This document shows positions 7,903 to 15,044 of a stretch of DNA of 26,380 nt, one piece after another. Both the position numbers and the translations under genes were made by a program. Numbering within the stretch: position 1 is the first letter of the stretch; the number at the start of each line of letters is the position of its first letter. The notes beneath the pieces were generated by a model. The model was given only the letters and a program-made list of their open reading frames with translations. It made no database searches and was not told the origin of the DNA. Source of the stretch: CAYTET01 sp964436975 (GTDB lineage: Bacteria > Bacillota_I > Bacilli_A > Erysipelotrichales > Erysipelotrichaceae); contig CAYTET010000023.1 of the NCBI GenBank assembly GCA_964436975.1, forward strand, positions 1 to 26,380, in the 5' to 3' direction.

Positions 7903-10203
7903 TTTCTTTTGTTCCTTTCTGACCGGTTGGGTCATTTCTTTTTTATCTGAAGTCAGTTCCAGCGGCTTGAAGGCATTAAGCCTCAGCGCATTGCTGACAA
8001 CAAAAACCGAGGAGAAACTCATCGCCGCCGCCCCCAGCATCGGGCTGAATGACAGGTGCAGCCAGCCGGAGAATACGCCGGCGGCCAGCGGGATCATAAT
8101 GACATTATAGAAAAAGGCCCAGAACAGATTCTGTTTGATGTTGGTCATGACCGCCTTGCTGAGGCGGAAGGCATTGACAGCATCCAAAAGATCGCTTTTG
8201 GTAAGAACTACTTCAGCGGCCTCGATAGCCGCATTGGTACCGGACCCGATGGCCATGCCGACATCAGCTGCCGCTAAAGCCGGGGCATCATTGATGCCGT
8301 CGCCGATCATGACTACGGTATGGCCCTGGCGCTGCAGCTGCCTGATGATGTCATGCTTGTCCTTGGGCAGCACCCGGGCTCTGAATTGGTCTATGCCGCA
8401 CTGCTTCTGCACGGCGGCGGCCGCGGCCGGACTGTCGCCGGTCAGCATGATGGTGGTCAGCCTCATCTTTTTAAACAGGGCCACCGCTTCGCTGCTGGAG
8501 GGCTTGGGTGTATCCGCCAGGGCCAGCAGACCGATCAGCTGATGGTCAGCCGCGGCCAGAACCGCCGTCTGGCCGTTTTCACCGGTCTTATCCAAATCGG
8601 TGCGGGCGGGGGAAATATCAATTGAATTCTGCATCATAAAGGCTTCATTGCCGATAATTACTTCCTTGGCGCCGATCCGTCCGGTCAGACCGAATCCGTC
8701 GGCAGTCTGAATGACGGCAGCCGCTGCCGCGGCCACCTGATTCTGGGCCGCATAGCGGCAGATGGCGGCGGCTAAAGGATGGCTGGAAGAAGCTTCCAGG
8801 CCGGCTGTCAGTTGCAGCAGATAATCCGCCGAGCAGCCATAGGGATAAACACCGCTGACCTGCAGCATGCCGCTGGTCAGTGTTCCGGTCTTATCCATAA
8901 TCACCGTGTCAGCCTTAGCCAGGGTTTCCAGGCCGGCCGCTGAATGAAACAGCAGGCCGTTTTTGGCTCCGACGCCGGTTCCTACCATAATGGCTGTCGG
9001 GGTAGCCAGACCCAGGGCACAGGGACACGATACTACCAGAACAGTAACCGCCTTAATCATGGCGGCGGTGAAATTGTGATCTAGCAGCATCCAGACCGTA
9101 AAGGTTACAACCGCAATGGCAATAACAATGGGCACGAATACTCCGGCAATCCGGTCGGCCAGCCGGCTGATGGGGGCTTTGGAAGAAGAGGCTTCATAGA
9201 CCAGCTTGATTATCTTGCTGATGGCGGTATCGGAGCCGATACTGTCAACTTGAAAGCGGAAATAACCGGCCGTATTGATTGTCGCCGCACTGACCCGGTC
9301 GCCGACTGTTTTTTCAGCCGGAAAACTTTCACCGGTCAGAGCCTGCTCATCCAGACTGCCGCTGCCGAAAATTATGGGGCCGTCGGCCGGAACAGCCATG
9401 CCGGCTTTGACACTGACAATGTCCCCGCTTTTCAGCTGGGAGGCCAGAACGGTTGTTTCATTGCCATCCTGCCAGAGCAGGGCTGTCTGCGGCAGCAGTT
9501 TGACGAGTTCGGCAATGGCCCGGGTGGTCTTATGCTTGCTTAAAGCTTCAAAGTATTTGCCCAGGGAAATAAGGGTCAGAATGGATCCGGCTGATTCATA
9601 ATACAGATCAGCCGAACCGCTGTTAAGGCCGGCGGTCAGCTGGTAGGCCAGGATGAAAGTGACCGCCAGACTGTAGGTGAAGCAGGCGGAGGCCCCGATG
9701 GCAATCAAAGAATTCATATTGGCGGCTTTTTTAAAGAGCATCTTAAAGCCGTTGGTGAAATAAAAACGGTTGAGAAACATGATGGGAATTACCAGGACTA
9801 ACTGGCTGAGGGCTCTGACCATTACCGAATCGGCCATGAAATAGGGCAGCGGCAGATGCAGCATCGGCCCCATGCTTATATACATCAGCGGAATCAGAAA
9901 ACCGACCGACCATAAAAGCCGCTGGCGGGCCTGCTGGGTCTGGCGGCGGCTTTCATCCGCCGCCGGTACCGGCAGACTGTCCGTTTGGCCGGCTACTGAA
10001 GCCGCATAGCCGGCTTTCTGCACGGCCGCCATAATGGTATTTTCATCTGTTTTAGAATCGTCATATTCCAGCTGCATGCTGTTTTCCAGAAGATTGACAT
10101 TGACCCGGGTCGTTCCGTTAAGGTTTTCAACTGCTTTTTGAACATGTGCGGCACAGGCGGCACAGGACATGCCGCTGATATTAAAATGTTGTTCCTTTAA
10201 CAT
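7690..10203 (-). CDS. copA: Copper-exporting P1B-type ATPase CopA with C-terminal CopZ-like domain
   Basis: CopA pumps Cu(I) out across the cytoplasmic membrane using ATP. Domains in order: an HMA copper domain (about 1-70, GMSCAACAAH, Cys14 and Cys17), membrane helices, the actuator (ALTGESFP, 288-295), the membrane Cys-Pro-Cys (393-395), the phosphorylated Asp437 in DKTGTLT, SSHPLA (473-478), GDGINDAPA (634-642), and a second HMA domain at the C-terminus (768-837, GMMCAHCQMR, Cys780 and Cys783). CopA proteins usually carry all HMA domains at the N-terminus, so the trailing one is odd. It looks like a copZ gene fused in frame, with a ribosome site and ATG still present at the junction. The start at 10203 follows GGGAG by 8 bases. 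Copper rather than zinc or cadmium is supported by CPC, CxxC and the CsoR partner. Confidence 0.95.
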   Translation of the reverse strand: MLKEQHFNISGMSCAACAAHVQKAVENLNGTTRVNVNLLENSMQLEYDDSKTDENTIMAAVQKAGYAASVAGQTDSLPVPAADESRRQTQQARQRLLWSVGFLIPLMYISMGPMLHLPLPYFMADSVMVRALSQLVLVIPIMFLNRFYFTNGFKMLFKKAANMNSLIAIGASACFTYSLAVTFILAYQLTAGLNSGSADLYYESAGSILTLISLGKYFEALSKHKTTRAIAELVKLLPQTALLWQDGNETTVLASQLKSGDIVSVKAGMAVPADGPIIFGSGSLDEQALTGESFPAEKTVGDRVSAATINTAGYFRFQVDSIGSDTAISKIIKLVYEASSSKAPISRLADRIAGVFVPIVIAIAVVTFTVWMLLDHNFTAAMIKAVTVLVVSCPCALGLATPTAIMVGTGVGAKNGLLFHSAAGLETLAKADTVIMDKTGTLTSGMLQVSGVYPYGCSADYLLQLTAGLEASSSHPLAAAICRYAAQNQVAAAAAAVIQTADGFGLTGRIGAKEVIIGNEAFMMQNSIDISPARTDLDKTGENGQTAVLAAADHQLIGLLALADTPKPSSSEAVALFKKMRLTTIMLTGDSPAAAAAVQKQCGIDQFRARVLPKDKHDIIRQLQRQGHTVVMIGDGINDAPALAAADVGMAIGSGTNAAIEAAEVVLTKSDLLDAVNAFRLSKAVMTNIKQNLFWAFFYNVIMIPLAAGVFSGWLHLSFSPMLGAAAMSFSSVFVVSNALRLNAFKPLELTSDKKEMTQPVRKEQKKMNTKTLKIEGMMCAHCQMRVEKALSSLDGVADVKVDLGAGQAAVTLSKPVSDAELTKAVTDAGYDVTGII

Positions 10204-10216
10204 TTAGCTGTCTCCC

Positions 10217-10233
10217 ACACCCCGTGGGGGTGT
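10217..10233. promoter_or_regulatory. CsoR-type copper operator
   Basis: ACACCCC-GTG-GGGGTGT is a perfect 7-base inverted repeat with the C-run/G-run form known for CsoR operators. It lies directly downstream of the copA -10 box, over the expected transcription start, where a bound repressor would block transcription. Confidence 0.85.
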
Positions 10234-10239
10234 ACTAAA

Positions 10240-10268
10240 ATAATATACCTTTACATTTTCTGCGTCAA
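10240..10268 (-). promoter_or_regulatory. Promoter of copA-csoR
   Basis: On the minus strand TTGACG (10263-10268), a 17-base spacer and TATTAT (10240-10245). The predicted start falls at about 10233, within the CsoR-type operator. Confidence 0.8.
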
Positions 10269-10290
10269 AAACAATGCCCGCGTATATAAT
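10262..10290 (+). promoter_or_regulatory. Probable promoter of the class I amidotransferase-like gene
   Basis: A perfect TATAAT lies at 10285-10290. The matching -35 (GCGTCA, 10262-10267) is weak and occupies the same bases as the copA -35 on the other strand. A ribosome-site-like AAAGGCGG precedes the ATG at 10317. Confidence 0.5.
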
Positions 10291-10316
10291 GAATAAGACT
10301 TGAAAGGCGGCGGCTT

Positions 10317-11021
10317 ATGAAAGACATCTATATCGCTGTGACTACCCGGCATGAAGACGGGAACAATTTTAATCCGGATAACTATTATAAAAGGCTTTCG
10401 GAACGTAATCTGGGGATAATTCCGCTGGTCAGTCAGAATGAAAACTGCTTTGATAAACTGCTTGAGCAGAGCAGCGGTCTATTGGTCACCGGCGGCAATG
10501 ACATTGATCCGGGGCTTTATCATCAGACGACTCTGCCGGTCTGCGGCAAAGTTAATCCGGAAAATGACCTGATTGATGTTGCCGCCATCAAATACGCTTT
10601 AAACTGTCATATGCCGGTTCTGGGCATCTGCCGGGGCATTCAGGTGCTGAATGCGGTTCTGGGCGGCACCTTATACCAGGATCTGCCGACCCAAAGACCT
10701 CAGAACGGTCAGCACTGGCTTTTAGACAGCCGCTATGACGGCACCCAGATAGTAAATATTGAAAAAGAAAGCTGGCTGGCCAGAATCATGCCGGTCAGCC
10801 AGATAAAAGTTAATTCGACCCATCATCAGGCGGTCTGCCAGTGCGGAACGGGCGTTAAGGTTGCGGCCTATTGTGATGACGGGGTAATTGAAGCCATTGA
10901 GTACGGTGATAATGTGCTGGGGGTGCAGTGGCATCCCGAGCGGCTGACGGATCAGACCGATTCACATTATATTTTTGATTATTTCACCCAGCTGTGCCGC
11001 CGCTTCAGCGCTTCTCGATAG
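10317..11021 (+). CDS. Peptidase C26 / gamma-glutamyl-GABA hydrolase-like class I glutamine amidotransferase
   Basis: The fold is the class I glutamine amidotransferase type. It shows the oxyanion segment VTGGNDIDPGLY, the nucleophile elbow GICRGIQVLN with Cys105, and the closing His206 and Glu208 in GVQWHPER. GGNDIDP and GICRGxQ are characteristic of the PuuD / peptidase C26 group, which hydrolyses gamma-glutamyl bonds such as in gamma-glutamyl-GABA. The true substrate cannot be told, since no polyamine genes lie nearby. At 234 residues it has usual length. It is divergent from copA and could feel copper regulation only by promoter overlap. Its 3' end overlaps the convergent methyltransferase by 17 bases. 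Confidence 0.88.
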   Translation: MKDIYIAVTTRHEDGNNFNPDNYYKRLSERNLGIIPLVSQNENCFDKLLEQSSGLLVTGGNDIDPGLYHQTTLPVCGKVNPENDLIDVAAIKYALNCHMPVLGICRGIQVLNAVLGGTLYQDLPTQRPQNGQHWLLDSRYDGTQIVNIEKESWLARIMPVSQIKVNSTHHQAVCQCGTGVKVAAYCDDGVIEAIEYGDNVLGVQWHPERLTDQTDSHYIFDYFTQLCRRFSASR

Positions 11022-11550
11022 AAAAGACGGCCGGAGCCGCCGGCTGGCGGTAGGTCTGGTAGGAAACAATCAGTGCCTGGCCGGCCAGACTGTCAAACCA
11101 GACCAGTCCGTTTTTCAGTTCAGCCAGCCCGTTTTCATGACCGGGATAAAAGGTTACAACCAGGCCGCCATGGGGCTTTAACAGCGTCCAGGCCTGCTTA
11201 AAAGCGGCCAGGGTGGAAGAGGCTTCGGTGGTAATGGCCTTGCGGCCGCCGGGCAGCCAGCCCAGATTAAAGATGATCAGGTCGGCCTGACCAATATCAT
11301 ACCGGGCCATATTGGCATGACTGTCATTGATAAAGGTAACATTGTCATAGCCTGCCAAAGTCTGGCGGGCTTTATTGAGGGCTTCCGGCTGGATATCAAA
11401 GCTGTAGACATGAGCCACCAGCGGGGCCAGAAAAAGGGTGTCAAGGCCATTGCCGGCTGTAGCGTCGACTGCCACACTTGTTCTATCGATAAAAGGCTGC
11501 ATCAGCACATGAGAAAGGGAGACAGCATCAATTGTCTTATAATCGCGCAT
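11005..11550 (-). CDS. mnmM: Class I SAM-dependent methyltransferase, YtqB / MnmM-like
   Basis: The protein has the Rossmann SAM motif DATAGNGLDT (29-38), the acidic strand SFDIQPEA (50-57) and FNLGWLPGG (94-102), the signature of the YtqB family. B. subtilis YtqB has been reported as MnmM, which methylates 5-aminomethyl-2-thiouridine to mnm5s2U at tRNA position 34; this is recalled, not checked. The start is placed at 11550 (MRDYKTIDA), giving 181 residues and overlapping the radical SAM gene by 14 bases, with AGGG just upstream. The frame extends to 11604 but that part lies inside the neighbour. The pairing with a YtqA-like gene strengthens the call. Confidence 0.82.
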   Translation of the reverse strand: MRDYKTIDAVSLSHVLMQPFIDRTSVAVDATAGNGLDTLFLAPLVAHVYSFDIQPEALNKARQTLAGYDNVTFINDSHANMARYDIGQADLIIFNLGWLPGGRKAITTEASSTLAAFKQAWTLLKPHGGLVVTFYPGHENGLAELKNGLVWFDSLAGQALIVSYQTYRQPAAPAVFSIEKR

Positions 11551-12478
11551 AGTTTTTACCCTGCCAGCTGTTTTCAGCGGCCATTTTTTTATCAATGCTG
11601 TCAATCACGGCAATTTTCTTTCGGGTCCACAGCGGGGCAACCAGGTCAGCAGCCATGCCGTCGCCCGTCAGTCTTTCGATTACCATTTCCGCCGGCAGCA
11701 CTTCAAGCTGCCGGATCACAATATCCGTATATTCATCCAAACTCAGCAGATTGAACGGGCGGCTGGTGTAGGCGGCGGCTAAAGGAGTATCTTTCAGGAC
11801 ATGAAGCATATGGATTTTCACTGCTTTGACCGGCAGTTGGGCAATAAAGCGGGCGGTATCCATCATCATTGCCGCCGTTTCACTTGGCCAGCCGTCAATT
11901 ATATGAACGCTGACCCACAGCCCGGCTCGGTCTAGCTGCTTGACGGCCGCGGCAAACTGGGCCGCATTATGGCCGCGGTTCATTTCTTTCAGCGTGGCAT
12001 CACAGCTGCTCTGCAGGCCCAGCTCCAGCCAGATGGTTTTCTTATTGGCACACTGGGCCAGCCATTCAATTTTTGCCTCGTCAAGGCAGTCACAGCGGGT
12101 GGCAATAACCAGGCCGGCAATGCTGTCATCAGCCAGAAAGGGCTGGTAGAAGGCCTTAAGCTGGCTGAGGGGGGCATAGGTATTGGAATAGGATTGAAAA
12201 TAGGCAAAAGGCAGTCCGTCAGGCCACTTGCGCTGATAAACGGCCTGGCGCTGCCGGTACTGGCTTAACAGATTATCATCCGCTGCCAGCGGAAAACCGC
12301 TGCTGCCGTTTTGGCAGAACAGACAGCCGGTAGTGGAAACGGTCCCGTCCCGGTTGGGACAGGAAAAGGGTGTCTGCAGGGGTACTTTATAAATCCGCCG
12401 GCCGAAGTGGCGCCGGCAGTAATAGACAAAGGTCTGGTAGCGCTTGTTATCCGCTGAATAAGGGAAAGGGTTATCCAT
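11537..12478 (-). CDS. mnmL: TIGR01212-type radical SAM protein, YtqA / MnmL-like
   Basis: The 4Fe-4S binding cysteines are Cys40, Cys52 and Cys55 in SCPNRDG...GCLFC, the C-x11-C-x2-C variant of the YhcC/YtqA family. Further family marks are FQSYSNTYAPL, GLVIATRCDCL, WLELGLQSS and HIIDGWPSET. It should use SAM and an Fe-S cluster for radical chemistry. With its YtqB partner it is proposed to convert the cmnm5 group of wobble uridine towards nm5/mnm5. The start is put at 12478, where AAGGAAGG lies 5 bases upstream, giving 313 residues; a frame extending to 12508 has no ribosome site. Translation is coupled to the methyltransferase by overlap. Confidence 0.83.
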   Translation of the reverse strand: MDNPFPYSADNKRYQTFVYYCRRHFGRRIYKVPLQTPFSCPNRDGTVSTTGCLFCQNGSSGFPLAADDNLLSQYRQRQAVYQRKWPDGLPFAYFQSYSNTYAPLSQLKAFYQPFLADDSIAGLVIATRCDCLDEAKIEWLAQCANKKTIWLELGLQSSCDATLKEMNRGHNAAQFAAAVKQLDRAGLWVSVHIIDGWPSETAAMMMDTARFIAQLPVKAVKIHMLHVLKDTPLAAAYTSRPFNLLSLDEYTDIVIRQLEVLPAEMVIERLTGDGMAADLVAPLWTRKKIAVIDSIDKKMAAENSWQGKNYARL

Positions 12479-12498
12479 TTTTGCCTTCCTTTTGCTTA

Positions 12499-12527
12499 AT
12501 GATAGCACAGCCGGCCGCTTTAATTAA
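12499..12527 (-). promoter_or_regulatory. Probable promoter of the radical SAM / methyltransferase operon
   Basis: Extended -10 TGCTATCAT on the minus strand (hexamer 12499-12504) with a weak TTAATT -35 (12522-12527) at 17 bases. The start would fall just before the AAGGAAGG ribosome site. Confidence 0.5.
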
Positions 12528-12529
12528 AA

Positions 12530-12557
12530 TTGGCATTGCGGAGCGGTTTGGTATAAG
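12530..12557 (+). promoter_or_regulatory. Probable promoter of the GtrA-family gene
   Basis: TTGGCA (12530-12535), a 16-base spacer and TATAAG (12552-12557) precede the GGAAGGA ribosome site of the gene starting at 12598. Confidence 0.6.
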
Positions 12558-12597
12558 ATGAAAATGTTTGTTTTATAAAGGGAAGGAAGACAGAATC

Positions 12598-13047
12598 ATG
12601 ACTGAAACAAAACCGCAGGATAAAAACGCTGAAATCAAAAGAATGGGTAAATACATCTTATGCATGGCCTCAGCCGGTGTTATCGAGACAATTTCGTATC
12701 TTTTACTGTTCAATGTCCTGAAGATGCAGGAGTGGGTGGCCTATCTGATTTCGGTAATTCTTTCCGTTATCTGGAATTTTACCGTCAACCGCAAGTTTAC
12801 TTTCCGTTCGGCCAACAACGTGGCTGTTGCCATGGCAAAAACAGCTTTGTACAACCTTATTTTTATCCCGCTGTCAACCTGGTGGACGGCCGCACTGTGT
12901 TCGGCTTCTTTCTGGGGCGGGCTGGCCAATACGGCCTGGCCGGGAGATATTGTCTATGTCTTCACCCTGTTAATGAATTTATTGACCGAGTGGCCTTATG
13001 ACCGCTACATTGTCTTTGGCGGCAGCATCGATACTGCGGCTAAATAA
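12598..13047 (+). CDS. GtrA-like family membrane protein
   Basis: This 149-residue protein has four hydrophobic segments (about 18-40, 46-62, 80-98 and 117-130) and the family hallmark NFTVNRKFTFRS (60-71) after the second helix. GtrA-like proteins are thought to move or present lipid-linked sugars at the membrane for cell-surface glycosylation, but no glycosyltransferase lies next to it, so its substrate is unknown. The start at 12598 is chosen for the GGAAGGA upstream; a TTG at 12568 in the same frame precedes that ribosome site and is unlikely. It ends 5 bases before the convergent trpS stop, with only an AT-rich gap and no clear terminator. Confidence 0.82.
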   Translation: MTETKPQDKNAEIKRMGKYILCMASAGVIETISYLLLFNVLKMQEWVAYLISVILSVIWNFTVNRKFTFRSANNVAVAMAKTALYNLIFIPLSTWWTAALCSASFWGGLANTAWPGDIVYVFTLLMNLLTEWPYDRYIVFGGSIDTAAK

Positions 13048-13052
13048 ATTAT

Positions 13053-14051
13053 TTAAAAAATTTCAATGCCGATTTTACGCTGGACCTGATCCAGCTTGAC
13101 TTTGGCAATAGCCTCGGCCTTGGCGGCACCATCGCTTAAAACCTGCCGGGCCAGCCCGGATTCGTCAATTTCATGATAGCGCTTCTGAATATCGGTCAGA
13201 GTGGCGCAGACAACTTCAGCGACCGCCTTTTTAAAAGTGCCGTAGCCGCTGGAGTGATAGCTGGCCACAATATCATCGATAGAGCGGTTGGAAAGGGAAG
13301 CCATTATCTCAATCAGATTGGATATGCCCGGCTGGTTGATTTTGTCGTAATTGACACTGGCCAGATTATCCGTGACCGCCGACATTATTTTTTTGTGGGC
13401 AACCTGCGGGTCATCCAGAAGATAGATGCAGCCTTTATTAGATTCATCCGACTTGGACATCTTTTTGGTAGGATCGGACAATGACATGATGCGGGCTCCG
13501 ACTTTCTGCACCAGCGGTTCAGGCAGTACAAAGGTAGTGCCGTAGCGGTTGTTGAAACGGGTGGCAATGTCCCGGGTAAGCTCAACGTGCTGCTTCTGGT
13601 CTTCGCCGACCGGCACGTAATTGGCATCATACATCAGAATATCAGCCGCCATCAGCGGGGGATAGACAAACAGACCGGCCGAGATGCCTTCTTCCTTCTG
13701 GTTGGCACTTTTTTCTTTGAACTGGGTCATGCGGGAAAGCTCGCCCATATAGGAATTGCAGGTCATGATGAAACCCAGCTGGGCGTGCTCCTTGACATCA
13801 GACTGCAGAAAAATCGTGGCTTTTTCAGGATTAAGACCGCAGGCCAGATAAAGGATGACGGCATCATGAAGGGCCTTGCGCAGTTCGTCCGGCTGCTGGT
13901 AGATGGTAATACAGTGCAGATTGGCAATGAAGACAATCATTTCATAATCATTCTGATAGCTGACAAAATTTTTCAGGGCGCCGATGTAATTGCCTAAGGT
14001 CAGCTGGCCGGTCGGCTTGATGCCGCTGAGCATTCTTTTTTGCGAAGTCAT
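13053..14051 (-). CDS. trpS: Tryptophanyl-tRNA synthetase
   Basis: TrpS charges tRNA-Trp with tryptophan using ATP. It is a class I synthetase with the HIGH-equivalent TLGNYIG (18-24), the KMSKS loop (197-201, context DPTKKMSKSDES) and the tryptophan-site segment PPLMAADILMYD (131-142). The start GIKPTGQ-LTLGNYIGALKN is unmistakable. At 332 residues it has standard bacterial length. The ATG at 14051 follows GGAGA by 9 bases. It is preceded by a tryptophan T-box leader, so expression should rise when uncharged tRNA-Trp accumulates. Confidence 0.97.
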   Translation of the reverse strand: MTSQKRMLSGIKPTGQLTLGNYIGALKNFVSYQNDYEMIVFIANLHCITIYQQPDELRKALHDAVILYLACGLNPEKATIFLQSDVKEHAQLGFIMTCNSYMGELSRMTQFKEKSANQKEEGISAGLFVYPPLMAADILMYDANYVPVGEDQKQHVELTRDIATRFNNRYGTTFVLPEPLVQKVGARIMSLSDPTKKMSKSDESNKGCIYLLDDPQVAHKKIMSAVTDNLASVNYDKINQPGISNLIEIMASLSNRSIDDIVASYHSSGYGTFKKAVAEVVCATLTDIQKRYHEIDESGLARQVLSDGAAKAEAIAKVKLDQVQRKIGIEIF

Positions 14052-14072
14052 GGTAATTGTTCTCCTTTACAC

Positions 14073-14278
14073 AAAAAAAGTACCATTCTGGGACGCCGAA
14101 GCGCGGTACCACCCGTCTTATTCCATACAATTAACAGAATCACCTCACGGATAACGGCCGCTGCCGGCTTAACGCAACTGCTGAAGGTCCAACTGTCACA
14201 ATCTGCATACCGTCTTGCACCATCCGCGGCTCGCTGAAGGCAGGTTTTTATGCCAGCATATCCTTCGTCATCGTCATT
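14073..14278 (-). promoter_or_regulatory. Tryptophan T-box leader of trpS
   Basis: The T-box core GGGTGGTACCGCG is at 14102-14114 (minus strand). The terminator pairs GTACC (14105-14109) with GGTAC (14080-14084) and runs into seven T residues. Stem I is closed by GAAGG pairing with CCTTC. Directly before the 3' arm is TTGGA, giving a TGG (Trp) specifier codon at 14189-14191 followed by the usual purine. Binding of uncharged tRNA-Trp should favour the antiterminator. Confidence 0.9.
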
Positions 14279-14284
14279 ACCGTT

Positions 14285-14313
14285 ATTGTAGTCTGCCCGC
14301 CGGCTTAATGCAA
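14285..14313 (-). promoter_or_regulatory. Promoter of the trpS T-box transcript
   Basis: TTGCAT (14308-14313), a 17-base spacer and TACAAT (14285-14290) on the minus strand; transcription should begin near 14278, at the 5' end of the T-box leader. Confidence 0.78.
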
Positions 14314-14350
14314 GAAAAACAATGAAGGCCCCGGCCCGCCGCAATGCATA

Positions 14351-14386
14351 AAAAAGGCCCGGCTCGGTTCGGTTGCCGATAGGGCA
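14351..14386 (-). terminator. Possible second terminator downstream of tRNA-Arg
   Basis: On the minus strand a GCC...CGGC / GCCG-GGC stem with an 11-base loop and a 3-base bulge is followed by six T residues. It lies about 5 bases past a first terminator, so it is either a backup or the end of a short RNA. Confidence 0.5.
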
Positions 14387-14389
14387 AAG

Positions 14390-14412
14390 AAAAAAAGCCT
14401 CAGCGGCTTTTT
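14390..14412 (-). terminator. Terminator of tRNA-Arg
   Basis: AAAAAGCC (14405-14412 on the plus strand as GGCTTTTT) pairs with GGCTTTTT on the minus strand around a 5-base loop, followed by a T run, starting about 10 bases past the CCA end of the tRNA. Confidence 0.75.
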
Positions 14413-14422
14413 GATTACAAAA

Positions 14423-14499
<77 letters not shown>

Positions 14500-14515
14500 A
14501 TTTTTATGCCCACTT

Positions 14516-14544
14516 ATACTAGCAGATATTTGAGGGGAATGCAA
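14516..14544 (-). promoter_or_regulatory. Probable promoter of tRNA-Arg
   Basis: TTGCAT (14539-14544), a 17-base spacer and TAGTAT (14516-14521) on the minus strand, about 17 bases before the mature tRNA 5' end. Confidence 0.55.
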
Positions 14545-14561
14545 TAACAAGACATTTTATA

Positions 14562-14570
14562 TGCTATAAT
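14562..14570 (+). promoter_or_regulatory. Extended -10 promoter of spx
   Basis: TGCTATAAT is an extended -10 element with a perfect hexamer at 14565-14570. No good -35 is seen; that region overlaps the -35 of the divergent tRNA promoter. It may read through spx, mnmA, the CPBP gene and recD2. Confidence 0.6.
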
Positions 14571-14587
14571 CTTAGCGGTGATAAAAA

Positions 14588-15040
14588 ATGATTGTTATCT
14601 ACACTTCACCGGGCTGTGCATCCTGCCGCAAAGCCAAGGCCTGGCTTAAGGATCACAATAAAAACTACTCGGAAAAGAACATTTTCACAACTATTTTAAA
14701 TGAGAAGGAGCTGCGCTTCCTTTTAACGCGGTCTGAAAACGGCACGGATGATTTAATCTCCCGCCGCTCCAAGATCATCAGGGAATCCAACGTTAATCTT
14801 GATGCCATGAATCTGAATGAACTGATTCACTTTGTCCAGTGCAACCCCTCGGTGCTGCGCCGGCCGATCATTCTGGATGAAGACCGGATGCTGATCGGCT
14901 ATGATGATGACGAAATTGAGATTTTTGAGAGTGATGACCTGCAGACCGTGGCGAATATCATGAAGAAGAACTGCAACAGCAATTGCCCCAATTATCCTTT
15001 ATGCGGGCGGCTGCGGCAGATTGAGCCGGTAAGGGATTGA
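14588..15040 (+). CDS. spx: Spx-family transcriptional regulator with cysteine-bearing C-terminal tail
   Basis: Spx binds the RNA polymerase alpha C-terminal domain and redirects transcription under thiol stress. The redox switch C-ASC (Cys10, Cys13) in TSPGCASCRKAKAWL, Gly52 in ENGTDDLIS, and VLRRPIILDE (Arg91, Arg92) match B. subtilis Spx closely, and the CxxC marks an active redox-sensing type. The family ends near residue 131 after the GYxxDEI segment. This protein runs to 150, and the extra tail KKNCNSNCPNYPLCGRL adds Cys129, Cys133 and Cys139. The tail could be a metal site or a second thiol sensor; this is inference. The ribosome site is weak (AGCGGTGA). It is followed after 4 bases by mnmA. 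Confidence 0.92.
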   Translation: MIVIYTSPGCASCRKAKAWLKDHNKNYSEKNIFTTILNEKELRFLLTRSENGTDDLISRRSKIIRESNVNLDAMNLNELIHFVQCNPSVLRRPIILDEDRMLIGYDDDEIEIFESDDLQTVANIMKKNCNSNCPNYPLCGRLRQIEPVRD

Positions 15041-15044
15041 AGCA

